DNA of 64,000 nucleotides from Streptomyces sp. NRRL S-37 (GTDB taxonomy: Bacteria > Actinomycetota > Actinomycetes > Streptomycetales > Streptomycetaceae). The translations under genes and the position numbers were made by a program. Below are positions 35,249 to 43,766 of the stretch, one piece after another. The stretch spans positions 434,001-498,000 of the forward strand of contig NZ_JOIZ01000001.1 of the NCBI RefSeq assembly GCF_000721605.1, read 5' to 3'. Position 1 is the stretch's first letter; the number at the start of each line of letters is the position of its first letter. The notes beneath the pieces are model-generated. The model did no database searches and was not told the DNA's origin. It was given only the letters and a program-made list of their open reading frames with translations.

Positions 35249-35900
35249 CTAGATCGGTTGGAGTCGGGCCTTGACGAGGAGTTCGCGGCCCATATAGCGG
35301 CAGGCTTCGGTCCACTCGTCGTTCTGCTCGGCCAGGACCGCTCCGACGAGGCGGATGATGGCGGTGCGGTCGGGGAAGATGCCGACCACGTCGGTGCAGC
35401 TGGGGGCACCTCCCGCGGCGCAGCCGTGGGGGAGGATCTCCTCGTGTAGCCGTTCCTGCGGGTTGTTCAACCAGATCTGTCGCTGGATCTGAAGGCCAGC
35501 AGGTCGTGCTGGGCGGCGCCCAAGTACGCACCCAAGGGCGATCCGGTCCAGGTCGAGGACCACCACTTATCTGCGCAAGTTGTGCACTATGGACATCCTC
35601 GCGAGGCGTTGGGCGACGTCAGCAGATCCTCGATCGGCAACACGGTCCGCGAGATCCGCCCCCTGCTCGCCGAAGCCGGACTCCTCCCGTCCCCGGCCAG
35701 TACCCGCTACCGATCCGCCGCTGATCTCCTCACCGCAGCACAAACGAAGGCGCCACCCCGGCAGGTTGATTCCTTACGGCTTCAGTGGGTGCGGCAGCGC
35801 TGTCAGGAGGCGCCAGGCAGGACCGCGTCGATCGCGTCCACCAGGCCGGCACGGGCGCCGGAGGCGACGAGCTGGACGCCGGACAGGCTGCGGGTGATCG
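35249..35900 (-). pseudogene. Broken IS256-family transposase
   Basis: Two separated pieces of one mutator-type transposase. The C-terminal piece (35249-35510) reads QIWLNNPQERL, then TDVVGIFPDRTAIIRLVGAV and EQNDEWTEACRYMGRELL, as in IS256 proteins, but an insertion of about 30 bases at 35410-35440 splits RLNREIRRRTD. The more N-terminal piece (35803-35890) reads SGVQLVASGARAGLVDAIDA then VLPGAS. Between them lies unrelated DNA including a fragment of another transposase. Inactive. Confidence 0.75.
35582..35790 (+). pseudogene. Fragment of a second transposase
   Basis: On the plus strand, within the IS256 remnant, SRSSIGNTVREIRPLLAEAG followed by TRYRSAADLLTAA resembles the N-terminal helix-turn-helix region of Streptomyces DDE transposases. 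Only about 60 residues remain, with no catalytic domain. It is probably a nested insertion that later decayed. From 35900 to 36152 nothing further is recognised. Confidence 0.5.
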
Positions 35901-36152
35901 TGCTGCCGCGGCCCGGATGTGGTGGGCATGAGGAGACGTCCGGTTCGGCTGCTGCGCCCTCCTCCGCGGCCAGGTCCGCTTTGAGTGCCGCAATTCCTCG
36001 CCTGGTACGCCGATGGCACGGCCCTACTGGCCGACTGCCCAGCTGCCAGCCGGCCGAGAGCATGCCGACGGCACCGGAAAGGTGCCTCGCACGCGGTCCG
36101 CTGACGAAGCCCGAGCGCATGGCATGTCAGTGGCAGGTGTGAGGATGACGGT

Positions 36153-37091
36153 ATGTCATACACAGACGAGTTCCGGACTTTCGCCCGTGAACACGGCGTC
36201 TCCGACGACGCCATCACTCGCATCATGTGGTGCATGCAGCCGTCCGTACACCTGGACATGGTCGATCCGGCGGCTGTCGGCCCTCACGACATCGTGGTCG
36301 GTCACACCGGCGGCCTGCCCGAGCTGCCCACCAGTGTTCCCTGGGAGGGCGGGGAAGTCTATGTCGCCGGCCTGGACCTGGCCGCGATACCGGAGCAGCC
36401 CCTGTCCCTCAATCTTCCCCGTGAGGGACACCTGTTGTTCTTCACGAACGTCGGCTACGAGGACGACGAGTCCGCACCGGTGGTGTACGTACCGCCAGGC
36501 ACCGAGACGACCGTACGACCCGCACCCGGGGGCGTCTCGGTCATTGCCCCGTACAACACGTGGACGACACAGGTCCTTAAGCGCCGGACACTGGTCTACC
36601 GCCCCGGTACATCATGGGACCCCCTGGGCTGGACATGGGCTCCCGAGCACCAGTACGACCATCCCCGGGCTCTGATGCCTGACCTCGATGACGTCCACGA
36701 AGACGACAGGGAGACGCTCCGTCCGCTTCTGGAGGCGATCACGGAGTACGCCGAGCAAGTCGGGAGCATCCCCTTCGTGCACCGGACCTGCACCCTGCGG
36801 GGGGAGTTGTTGAGTCCTCGGGACTACTGGTGCCAGTACGGCAGGGAGTTCTTGGAGCGGTGCGAAGAAGCTGTGGTCACGCTGAGGGATACCCCGGAGA
36901 GGTTCGACGAGCTGTATGCCGAGGGTCTGGAGAAAGCGTGGTGGAAGGAGGGCGGCCCCTGGCTGAACCTCCTGGAGTTCGGCGAGTCCGAGCTGTTCGA
37001 CACCGGCGACGGCGAGGTGAGCTGGATCATCCGCCGTGAGGACCTTCTGGCGCAGCGCTTCGACCGCGTCATGCAGTCCTATTACTGCTGA
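36153..37091 (+). CDS. DUF1963 (YwqG-like) protein, paralogue 1
   Basis: A soluble 312-residue protein of unknown function. The central DUF1963 fold is recognised from GGLPELPTSVPWEGGEVYVA and LPREGHLLFFTNV followed by VVYVPPGTE. The first 30 residues FAREHGVSDDAITRIMWCMQ match the second copy at 37484-38470, which faces it. Members are found in polymorphic toxin and immunity neighbourhoods, so an immunity-like role is possible. No clear Shine-Dalgarno; GAGGAT lies 6 bases before the ATG. Placed directly after the transposon graveyard. Confidence 0.75.
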   Translation: MSYTDEFRTFAREHGVSDDAITRIMWCMQPSVHLDMVDPAAVGPHDIVVGHTGGLPELPTSVPWEGGEVYVAGLDLAAIPEQPLSLNLPREGHLLFFTNVGYEDDESAPVVYVPPGTETTVRPAPGGVSVIAPYNTWTTQVLKRRTLVYRPGTSWDPLGWTWAPEHQYDHPRALMPDLDDVHEDDRETLRPLLEAITEYAEQVGSIPFVHRTCTLRGELLSPRDYWCQYGREFLERCEEAVVTLRDTPERFDELYAEGLEKAWWKEGGPWLNLLEFGESELFDTGDGEVSWIIRREDLLAQRFDRVMQSYYC

Positions 37092-37483
37092 ACACTCCCT
37101 CTTCTCCCTGCTACGCCCGGCGGGTGTCGGAGCCGTGTGCCCAGGTCGGAAGTCCAGTTCGCGCAGCCGACCGACCCGCATCACTGCTCCATCTCGCCGA
37201 CTGCCCGGCGTCCGCCGTCGAGGCCCTACTCGACACCGGCGTCCGCGTCGGCGCTGTGCTCATCACCCGCCTGGCGAGCATCACTGCCGACCGCTCTTCG
37301 ACCACTCTTGGTACCGGAGCGCGGGGCGGCCGTCGACGGACCGGTGGTTCGTGCACCGGCCACCCCGGACCGGAGATGCCGACGGCGGAGCGCGTCGGCG
37401 TAGGTCTGTCCGAACGTGACACACCAGCGAAGGACCGTCTCATGCGAGGCGATCGCGCGGGGCGTGTGCGCGAGCCGCCGGGG
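37092..37483. other. Gap between DUF1963 paralogues, holds one copy of a dispersed repeat
   Basis: No gene recognised. The part 37250-37363 is copied at 63608-63723 near the right end of the window. Confidence 0.6.
37250..37363 (+). repeat. Dispersed repeat, copy A
   Basis: About 114 bases matching 63608-63723; in the first 54 bases I count about 46 identities, including the uninterrupted block GCCGACCGCTCTTCGACC. In both copies the plus strand can be read as GAVL-x-TR-x-ASI-x-ADRSST-x-x-GTG, so it could be a remnant of a coding sequence or a noncoding element. Neither copy has a recognisable gene around it. Confidence 0.7.
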
Positions 37484-38470
37484 TCAGCCCAGCCAGTGGT
37501 GCTCGACCTTGTCGAACCGTCTGGCGTGGAGGTCGTCGCGGCTGATCAACCAGCTGATGTCGCCGTCCATCCAGCCGTACTGCAGCGACTCCATGTTGAA
37601 GGTCGCGAGGTGCAGCAGCGGTTGTTCGGGCAGCTCCCGCCACGCCCGGTCGTACACCTCGTCGAACCGCTCCGGGGCGTCCCTGAGTTCGAGGACCGCC
37701 TCCTCCCGCAGACGCTGGAACGCCTCGGTGACGTAGTCCCAGCTGTCGTGGACGTTCCGCTGCACTCCCCGCAGTTTGTCGGTGCTGTTGTTCATGGCCG
37801 GCCGGACGCCGACCTTGGTGGCGTACTCCTCGACGGCGGCCCCCAGCCGAGCGTGCCACTCGGCCTCCTCGTCCTCCACCTCGTCCCAGATGCCCCCGTA
37901 CTCCTCGCCGATCAGCCAGGCGTGGGCGTCCCAGGCGTCGTCGCGGGAGGCCACCATGGTCCTGCGCTCCAGCACCATGTGGGAGGACCCGAGACGCAGG
38001 TCCAGTTCGCTCGGGACGGGCACCGGGGCCACAGCCGTCTCGGTCCCGGGCGGTATGTAGAGCGCCTTGCCGCCGCCCGCGTCCGACCAGGTGAACAGCA
38101 GGAGATGCCCCTCCCGGGGCAGCCCGTCGTCGAACAGCGTCCGGGGCACCGCCTCGAGGTCGAAGGAGGCGACGAAGACGTCGCCCATGTCCCACTCCAT
38201 GTCCAGGGGCAGCTCCGGCGCCCCTCCGATGTAACCGATCACCCGGTCATCGGGCCGGACACTCCCCGGGGCCTTCCAGTCGAAGTACACCGCCGGCTCC
38301 ATGCTCCACAGCAGGCGGGTGATGGCGTCGTCGGAGACTCCGTGCCGCCGGGCGAAGGCCCGGAAGGCGCTGCTGCGGGACGTCTGCCCCACAGGATCTC
38401 CGGAGGGGCCGACGGTGCTGGTCCAGTTGTCCACGAAGTCGCTTTCTGATGAGGGATCCGTGACCGGCAC
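37484..38470 (-). CDS. DUF1963 (YwqG-like) protein, paralogue 2
   Basis: A 328-residue relative of the protein at 36153-37091, in convergent orientation. Shared features are FARRHGVSDDAITRLLWSME near residue 38, GGAPELPLDMEWDMGDVFVA, LPREGHLLLFT followed by ALYIPPGTETAV, and the ending RRFDKVEHHW. It carries about 30 extra residues at the N-terminus. Function unknown. The pair may have arisen by an inverted duplication. The 258 bases upstream (38471-38728) hold no gene. Confidence 0.75.
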   Translation of the reverse strand: MPVTDPSSESDFVDNWTSTVGPSGDPVGQTSRSSAFRAFARRHGVSDDAITRLLWSMEPAVYFDWKAPGSVRPDDRVIGYIGGAPELPLDMEWDMGDVFVASFDLEAVPRTLFDDGLPREGHLLLFTWSDAGGGKALYIPPGTETAVAPVPVPSELDLRLGSSHMVLERRTMVASRDDAWDAHAWLIGEEYGGIWDEVEDEEAEWHARLGAAVEEYATKVGVRPAMNNSTDKLRGVQRNVHDSWDYVTEAFQRLREEAVLELRDAPERFDEVYDRAWRELPEQPLLHLATFNMESLQYGWMDGDISWLISRDDLHARRFDKVEHHWLG

Positions 38471-38728
38471 CGTGCGGGCGGGCCCGATGCCTGATCAACA
38501 CGGTAAGGCACCCCTCCGACAACGTCCTTGTAGCCAACTGCCAGCCGCCCTACGGCTGTCCACACACCGCGTCACCCTTCGGCCATCGCCGCCCGTAGCC
38601 GAGGTCCGCTGTCCCACCAGCCGACCGCGGACCTGCATCAGCCCCGCCGCTGTGAACGCCGAGTCCCACCGCGAACAGCTGGCAGTGCCCCCTGTTCTCC
38701 GAGCCGGCCATTCGGGCTGTTGGGCGGG

Positions 38729-40456
38729 TCATGGCTGAAGCAGGCCGACGATCTCCCCCTCGGTGAGGGCACGGTCGAAGACCATGACGTCCTTGATGCT
38801 GCCCGGGAAGTGATCGACCGGCCTCCTGCCGTAACGGCCCCGGCCGATGACGAAGGGCCCCTCGGACCAGATCAGGATCCTGTCACGGATCGCGCCCTCC
38901 TGGACGCCGTTCACGAAGAGGCGCAACTCACCGGCGACGCTGTCGCAGACACCGGTCAGGTGGGTCCACGCACCGGCGACCGGTACGGACATCGACGTGA
39001 CGCGCAGGTCCGGGCGGGCGAAGGCCCAGCGGCCCTCGTCGGGGGAGTACTGGAGGTAGAAGCCGCTGGTTTCCTCGCCGTCCTGGCTGACCGCGGTGAC
39101 GAAGTGGGGAGGGATCACACCGAGCCGGACCCACGCACCGACGGTGAAGCTGCCGCGTGCCGTATCGATCACCGCGCCTTCGGTGGCCACTTCGCTGCTG
39201 AACCCGTTGAACTCGGCGCCCTCACCGTGGCGCGTTGCCCATCTGACCGCCGTGGCCGTGGCGTGGTGGCGTCCGGCGGCGTCCGACGCCCGCGTTCCGG
39301 AACGTTCGTCGAGCCGCCAGGCCGCGACGGGGCGAGGCACCGCCGACACCGAACCGGGGCCGGGCACGGCTCCCGCGGAGACCGGCGAGTACCCGGACGC
39401 CGGACCGAACCCGGATGCGGGAACCGCTTCCTCCGCGTGGACGCCGACGGCCGGGGCCATCACGTCGCGACGAATGGACCGGCGGGGGTCGCCCGGCGCG
39501 GACACCCGCCCGCCGGACGACCCCGGCGGGGAGAGCGGCGCCCCGGCGTACTGGGTGAACATTTCCGCGAGGGTGGCGGGCCGCGTGGGCCCACCGGTCT
39601 CTCCGGTGGTGGATGGGAGGCCGGACATCGGCATGTGCGGGGCCCAGGGAGCGGCCGGGGCCACCCGGCGGAGAATCTGCTGCGGAGTGGGGCGCAGTGC
39701 CGGTTCCTTGGCCAGGCAGTTGGCCAGCAGGGCGCGCAGCTCGGGGTCCGGGACGCCCTGAAGGTCCGGGGGCTCGTAGGCCACGCGGTAGAGCATGGCG
39801 GGCGCCGATCCCACGCCGAACGGGCCGGTCCCGGTGGCGGCGAAGGCGAGCACCGCGCCCAGGGAGAAGACGTCGCTGGCCGCGGTGATCTCGCCGCCGG
39901 CGACCTGCTCGGGGGACATGAAGCCCGCCGAGCCGATGGTGACCCCGGTCCTGGTGAGCGCGCTGGCGTCGAGCGCGCGGGCGATGCCGAAGTCGATGAC
40001 GCGCGGGCCGTCGTCGGTGAGCAGCACGTTGGAGGGCTTGAGGTCGCGGTGCACCAGGCCGGCCCGGTGGATGGAGACCAGGGCCTCGGCCAGACCCGCG
40101 GCCAGCGCGGCCAACGTCACCGGGGGTAGGATCCCCTGTTCGGCGACCGCCTGGTGGAGCGAGGGGCCGGGGATGTAGCTGGAGACCATCCAGGGCTGTT
40201 CGGCCTCCGTGTCGGCGTCGATCACGGGGGCGGTGAAGGCTCCCCCGACCAGACGCGACGCCTCCACCTCGCGTCGGAACCGGTCCCGGAACTCCGGCTC
40301 GTGCACCAGCGACGCGTGCACCACCTTGATCGCCACGGACCGGCCGCTCGGCGAACGCCCCAGGAAGACCCGCCCCATGCCGCCTTCACCCAGTCGACCC
40401 ACCACCCGGTAGTCACCCAGGGAGTCCGGATCTTCCTGTTCCAACGGCTGCACCAC
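38729..40456 (-). CDS. Ser/Thr protein kinase with C-terminal LamG domain, no visible membrane helix
   Basis: A Hanks-type kinase of 575 residues. Kinase domain residues 13-275: glycine loop GRLGEGGMGRVFLG, VAIK lysine near 44, HRDLKPSNVLL near 137, DFGIAR, and SAGFMSPEQ. A Pro/Gly/Ser-rich linker (280-375) follows without any hydrophobic helix. Residues about 380-575 form a LamG/concanavalin-like domain (AWRLDERSG, FTVGAWVRLG, GELRLFVNGVQEG). Most bacterial kinases with a sugar-binding tail have a membrane helix before it; here both domains appear cytoplasmic. The GTG at 40456 follows GGAG by 6 bases. The gap 40457-40743 shows no gene. Confidence 0.9.
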   Translation of the reverse strand: MVQPLEQEDPDSLGDYRVVGRLGEGGMGRVFLGRSPSGRSVAIKVVHASLVHEPEFRDRFRREVEASRLVGGAFTAPVIDADTEAEQPWMVSSYIPGPSLHQAVAEQGILPPVTLAALAAGLAEALVSIHRAGLVHRDLKPSNVLLTDDGPRVIDFGIARALDASALTRTGVTIGSAGFMSPEQVAGGEITAASDVFSLGAVLAFAATGTGPFGVGSAPAMLYRVAYEPPDLQGVPDPELRALLANCLAKEPALRPTPQQILRRVAPAAPWAPHMPMSGLPSTTGETGGPTRPATLAEMFTQYAGAPLSPPGSSGGRVSAPGDPRRSIRRDVMAPAVGVHAEEAVPASGFGPASGYSPVSAGAVPGPGSVSAVPRPVAAWRLDERSGTRASDAAGRHHATATAVRWATRHGEGAEFNGFSSEVATEGAVIDTARGSFTVGAWVRLGVIPPHFVTAVSQDGEETSGFYLQYSPDEGRWAFARPDLRVTSMSVPVAGAWTHLTGVCDSVAGELRLFVNGVQEGAIRDRILIWSEGPFVIGRGRYGRRPVDHFPGSIKDVMVFDRALTEGEIVGLLQP

Positions 40457-40743
40457 GACGAACTCCTCCCGTACACACGCATCGGACCGACGCAGCTTAC
40501 GGGAGCGCAGTCTTGCCGGCGGCCGGGCAACTGCCGTATCGCGATGCGTCGTTGAGGAGGAAGGCCATCGTTGGGGCAGCTACCGGTCGGCCGTGGGGAG
40601 GTGCCAGAAGGTACGAGGTGTACCCCCGGTAGGGCTGCGAGGGCAGGCGGGCATGCCCCGGGCCGCGTGGGGACGCTGCCGGCGCGTCACGGAGCATGCC
40701 GTACACCGAAAGGGCCTGTGCGGCCCGGCACCCTGGCAGTGGG

Positions 40744-41079
40744 TCAGTAGATCTGGAGGGCGTGAAGCGTCGCGTTGAGTCCTTCGGTGTCGACCAGGGT
40801 GGACCACTTGTTCATGGTGACTGCTCGCGCGCCCAGGAACATCGCGACGTTGTTGTCGCCGGAGGTGACCTTCGTGACGTCGGGAAGCTGAAGGGTCACA
40901 GTGCCCCCGTTGGCGAAGCACATGGTCCGTGCACCGCCGTCGTACCAGACTTTGACGAAGTCGGTCCTGTCGCCGCAGTCGGTCTGGTTGATCGCGGCAG
41001 CCGGAGAGGCCGGAAGGAGAGCCGTCAGGGCTGCCGCCGCCATCGCAGTGACGGCGATGCGCGAAGTGGAACGCTTCAT
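40744..41079 (-). CDS. Secreted SKLP-like beta/gamma-crystallin protein
   Basis: A small exported protein of 111 residues resembling the Streptomyces killer-toxin-like proteins (SKLP), a family with a beta/gamma-crystallin fold. The ATG at 41079 follows AAAGGA and begins a signal peptide (MKRSTSRIAVTAMAAAALTA, cut near AAA). The mature part has TDCGDRTDFVKVWYDGGART followed by MCFANGGTVTLQLPDVTKVT, with two cysteines likely in a disulfide. Possible antifungal activity is inferred from the family. Monocistronic, flanked by gene-free DNA on both sides. Confidence 0.8.
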   Translation of the reverse strand: MKRSTSRIAVTAMAAAALTALLPASPAAAINQTDCGDRTDFVKVWYDGGARTMCFANGGTVTLQLPDVTKVTSGDNNVAMFLGARAVTMNKWSTLVDTEGLNATLHALQIY

Positions 41080-41541
41080 GACTATTGATCCTTTTCCATA
41101 GGGTGCGGCCACGGTGTGCCGCTCTGATGACGACCGCCTCGTACAGGGAGGGGCCGTCTTGTCCTGATCATTCGTGGGGAATGCGCCGGTCTTCGCATGC
41201 CTCAGCGGGGCGGCATCTCGGTGGGGTGTTCCGACAGCCCCTGCACGTGAGCCACGAGTTGGAGTGACCGCACCGGTTCACGTACTGGTCCGCTTCGCAC
41301 CAGGCGGCCCCGGTAGCGGTTACTCCCTCTCAGGGCTGGAACGGCGCACAGCTGCGTCGCGCGCGCCGTGTGCCCTCGGGCAGCGAAAGCGTCGGCCGGG
41401 CGGGTGTTCCCGCGCTGAACCGGGATGGTCGGGCCGGGCGTCCTCGCCCGGCTGGGACATGCGAAGCCCTTCCACAAGCGCGTCGGTGGAGAGCTGAGTT
41501 CTGGACCTGCCACAGGTGGGCGGGCCTGTGCAAGCGGTCGG
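41080..41541. other. Gene-free stretch
   Basis: About 460 bases between the SKLP-like gene and the RidA-family gene. No gene, transposon end or clear hairpin recognised; the short open frames here have no coding pattern. Confidence 0.5.
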
Positions 41542-41952
41542 TCAGTCGACGAGCGCGGTGGCTTCGATTTCGACGAGGACGCCGGGGTCGAAGAGGCAGT
41601 CGACGCCGATGAGTGACGCCGGGGGGAGGGGCTGGGGCAGCCCGATCTCGTCCGCGACGCTCTCGACGCCCGCCATGAAGGCGCCCATCTTCTCCGGCTT
41701 CCACTGGGTGACGTAGACGGTCAGTCGCACCACGTCGTCGAACGTCGCGCCCGCCCCGGCGAGACCGCGTGCGGTGTTCCGCAGTGCCTGCGCGACCTGC
41801 CCGGAGAGATCTCCCGGCGCGACGGGGGTCCCGTCCGCGAGGCTGGAAGTCTGCCCGCTGACGTGGACGTGTCTGCTGCCGGTGCCGACGGCGACGTGAT
41901 GGTAAGGCGCGGGCTGCAGCAAGCCCTCGGGGGCGAAACGTTGGACGGACAT
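41542..41952 (-). CDS. RidA/YjgF-family protein lacking the catalytic arginine
   Basis: A 136-residue trimeric-type Rid protein (MSVQRFAPEGLLQPAPYHHV, then HVSGQTSSLADG). RidA proper needs an arginine in the late PxR motif for imine deamination; the corresponding stretch reads PPASLIGVDCLFDPGVLVEI with no Arg, so this belongs to another Rid subgroup and probably has a different or non-enzymatic role. GGAAGGAG precedes the ATG. Divergent from an HxlR regulator that likely controls it. Confidence 0.85.
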   Translation of the reverse strand: MSVQRFAPEGLLQPAPYHHVAVGTGSRHVHVSGQTSSLADGTPVAPGDLSGQVAQALRNTARGLAGAGATFDDVVRLTVYVTQWKPEKMGAFMAGVESVADEIGLPQPLPPASLIGVDCLFDPGVLVEIEATALVD

Positions 41953-41977
41953 GGTGGTCTCCTTCCGGTGACGGACC

Positions 41978-41996
41978 TCGTATACCTTTGATACCT
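41978..41996. promoter_or_regulatory. Operator candidate between RidA and HxlR genes
   Basis: GTATACCTTTGATACC contains the inverted pair GTAT-N7-ATAC and a direct repeat of (G)ATACC. It lies about 25 bases upstream of the RidA-family start and 35 upstream of the HxlR start, where an HxlR dimer would bind. Confidence 0.4.
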
Positions 41997-42031
41997 AGGA
42001 GTCACAGGACACTTCAACGAGACCAGGTTTC

Positions 42032-42403
42032 ATGACCGATACCGCCTCTTCCCACGACGACGAACTGAGCATCCCGGCGCCGCACCGCGAACTGCTCGAC
42101 CAAGTGCTGGACAAGTGGTCCTTGAGCGTGCTCAGCGAGCTGTGCGAGGGACCACGCCGTTTCAACGAGCTGCGCCGTGCGATCCCCTCGGTCACACAGA
42201 AGTCGCTGACTGTCACCCTGCGCAGACTGGAGCGCAACGGCATCATCGAGCGCGAGGTCGTGAGCTCCAGGCCGGTCGCAGTGGAGTACCGGGTCGCTCC
42301 GCTGGGGAAGACCATGCGCCCGCCCGTCGATGTCCTCCTGGACTGGGTACGGACGTACATGCCCCAGATCGAAAAGGCACGGGAGTCCTTCGACGCCAGG
42401 TGA
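42032..42403 (+). CDS. HxlR-family winged-helix regulator
   Basis: A 123-residue DNA-binding protein. The winged helix spans LLDQVLDKWSLSVLSELCEG, then FNELRRAIPSVTQKSLTVTL and RRLERNGIIEREV. HxlR proteins often carry an N-terminal redox cysteine near the KW motif; here that position is occupied by HREL, so thiol sensing at that site is unlikely. It is divergently placed from the RidA-family gene and probably controls it and itself. Confidence 0.88.
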   Translation: MTDTASSHDDELSIPAPHRELLDQVLDKWSLSVLSELCEGPRRFNELRRAIPSVTQKSLTVTLRRLERNGIIEREVVSSRPVAVEYRVAPLGKTMRPPVDVLLDWVRTYMPQIEKARESFDAR

Positions 42404-42723
42404 CATGCGGAGCGGGAAGGCCGCCCGCGCTTCGCGACACGTTTCTGCCTTCATCGGCGGGGCGTAATCCTTCGGACCTACCCCGCCGGGTCCGTTGTCG
42501 GGAAACAGGTGACCGGCAGCTCCCAGGAGACCGGCAATCGGCTGGGGGCCCAGTCGACCGACGACAACGTCGGCGGGCGGAACCGTACCGGATTGCTCAC
42601 CGCGGACGGCCACTGGCAGGCGCGGGCTCCGGCTCACGAACGTGGCCCGAGTACTGGGGTGAGACCGCATGCCACGTCCCTGGCGGCCGAAGCCGGATTC
42701 GCCGCGGTTGCCATACTGCCTTC
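42404..42723. other. Gene-free stretch upstream of the DUF2071 gene
   Basis: 320 bases with no gene recognised. Its end carries CATACT six bases before the next ATG, a possible -10 for a leaderless transcript. Confidence 0.4.
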
Positions 42724-43662
42724 ATGTTCACGCTCCTCGTGCTCGGCTCCGTCCTGTCGGTCGGCCTGGCCGCTTGGTCCGCCGAGCGTTCGTTGCGTCG
42801 CACGCGCCGGCAGACCAGGTACGGGCGGTACGCGCCATGGGTTCATCCGCGAGGCCGGCTCGCCGCACCGCTGAACCGGGTGGCCGGGAGTCGGCTGCTA
42901 CGGAGGTTGTGTGAGCACATCCCTTCAGTCGTCTTTGTCAGCGACGTGACCGACGTCGTCTACGTCAACTACGTGGTCGATGCTCACCGCATCGCGCCCC
43001 TGGTCCCGCCCGGCCTGGAGCTGCAGCGTCTCGGCGAGAGCGGTGACCAGGCGATGGTGACCTTCCTGAGTTACCGACATGGGCATCTGGGGCCGGCGCT
43101 GCTCGGCCGGTGGCGGCGGCTCCTGCCCTCCCCGTTGCAGAGCAACTGGCGGATCTACGTGCGCCACCCCCGCACAGGTTCCCTGGGCGTCTACTTCCTC
43201 AGTACCGCTGTCGACCGCACGGTGCACGCCCTCGGTGCGCGCATGGTCGCCGAGGGGTTGCCCATGCACGTTCTCGACCGAGCTTCGGTACTCGTTGCGC
43301 AGGACGATCGGATCGATCTTCTTCTGGCTCCGGGGCGCGGTACCGCCCCGGATGCCGAGGCCCACCTCGTTCCGCTGCCCGAGTGGCCGACGGATGGACC
43401 CTGGCGACGCGCTTTTCCCGACTACGGGAGGATGCTCGCCTACTGCGTGCCTCAGGACCGTGCGCTCTCGGTCCAGCCGTGGCACGGACAGGTGACCCGG
43501 CAGGAGATCTCTCTCGGTATCCCACTCGATTCCTGCACGGCTCTTTCCGGGCCGGTCGTGTCCGCCGCGGCCAGTGCTCTCGTCGGAAACGCCGAACCGT
43601 TCGCTTTCCTGGTACCGCGTGTGCGGTTCCTTCTCGAGAGTGAAGCACGCGATCCGCTCTGA
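42724..43662 (+). CDS. DUF2071-like (YqjF) protein with N-terminal membrane anchor
   Basis: A 312-residue protein of unknown function. An N-terminal membrane helix (MFTLLVLGSVLSVGLAAW) and basic linker are followed by a DUF2071/acetoacetate-decarboxylase-like fold: VYVNYVVDAHRIAPLVPPGL, ELQRLGESGDQAMVTFLSYR and GVYFLSTAVDRTVHALGAR. The ATG at 42724 is preferred to longer readings, which run through the HxlR gene in another frame. No Shine-Dalgarno; CATACT lies 6 bases upstream. The family is often linked to lipid or polyketide-like small-molecule binding. Confidence 0.75.
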   Translation: MFTLLVLGSVLSVGLAAWSAERSLRRTRRQTRYGRYAPWVHPRGRLAAPLNRVAGSRLLRRLCEHIPSVVFVSDVTDVVYVNYVVDAHRIAPLVPPGLELQRLGESGDQAMVTFLSYRHGHLGPALLGRWRRLLPSPLQSNWRIYVRHPRTGSLGVYFLSTAVDRTVHALGARMVAEGLPMHVLDRASVLVAQDDRIDLLLAPGRGTAPDAEAHLVPLPEWPTDGPWRRAFPDYGRMLAYCVPQDRALSVQPWHGQVTRQEISLGIPLDSCTALSGPVVSAAASALVGNAEPFAFLVPRVRFLLESEARDPL

Positions 43663-43766
43663 AGCGGGGCAAAGGCGGACCCGGACCGGTGGGCTTTCTT
43701 CGTTCGGGTGCCGGTCGCGAGGGCTTGATCAGGGCATTGTCGGTGGTCGCCTCTAGTGTCTCCTCC

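Noticed and set aside
40497..40706. Small minus-strand open frame upstream of the kinase
   Set aside because: No ribosome site, no codon bias and no recognisable motif.
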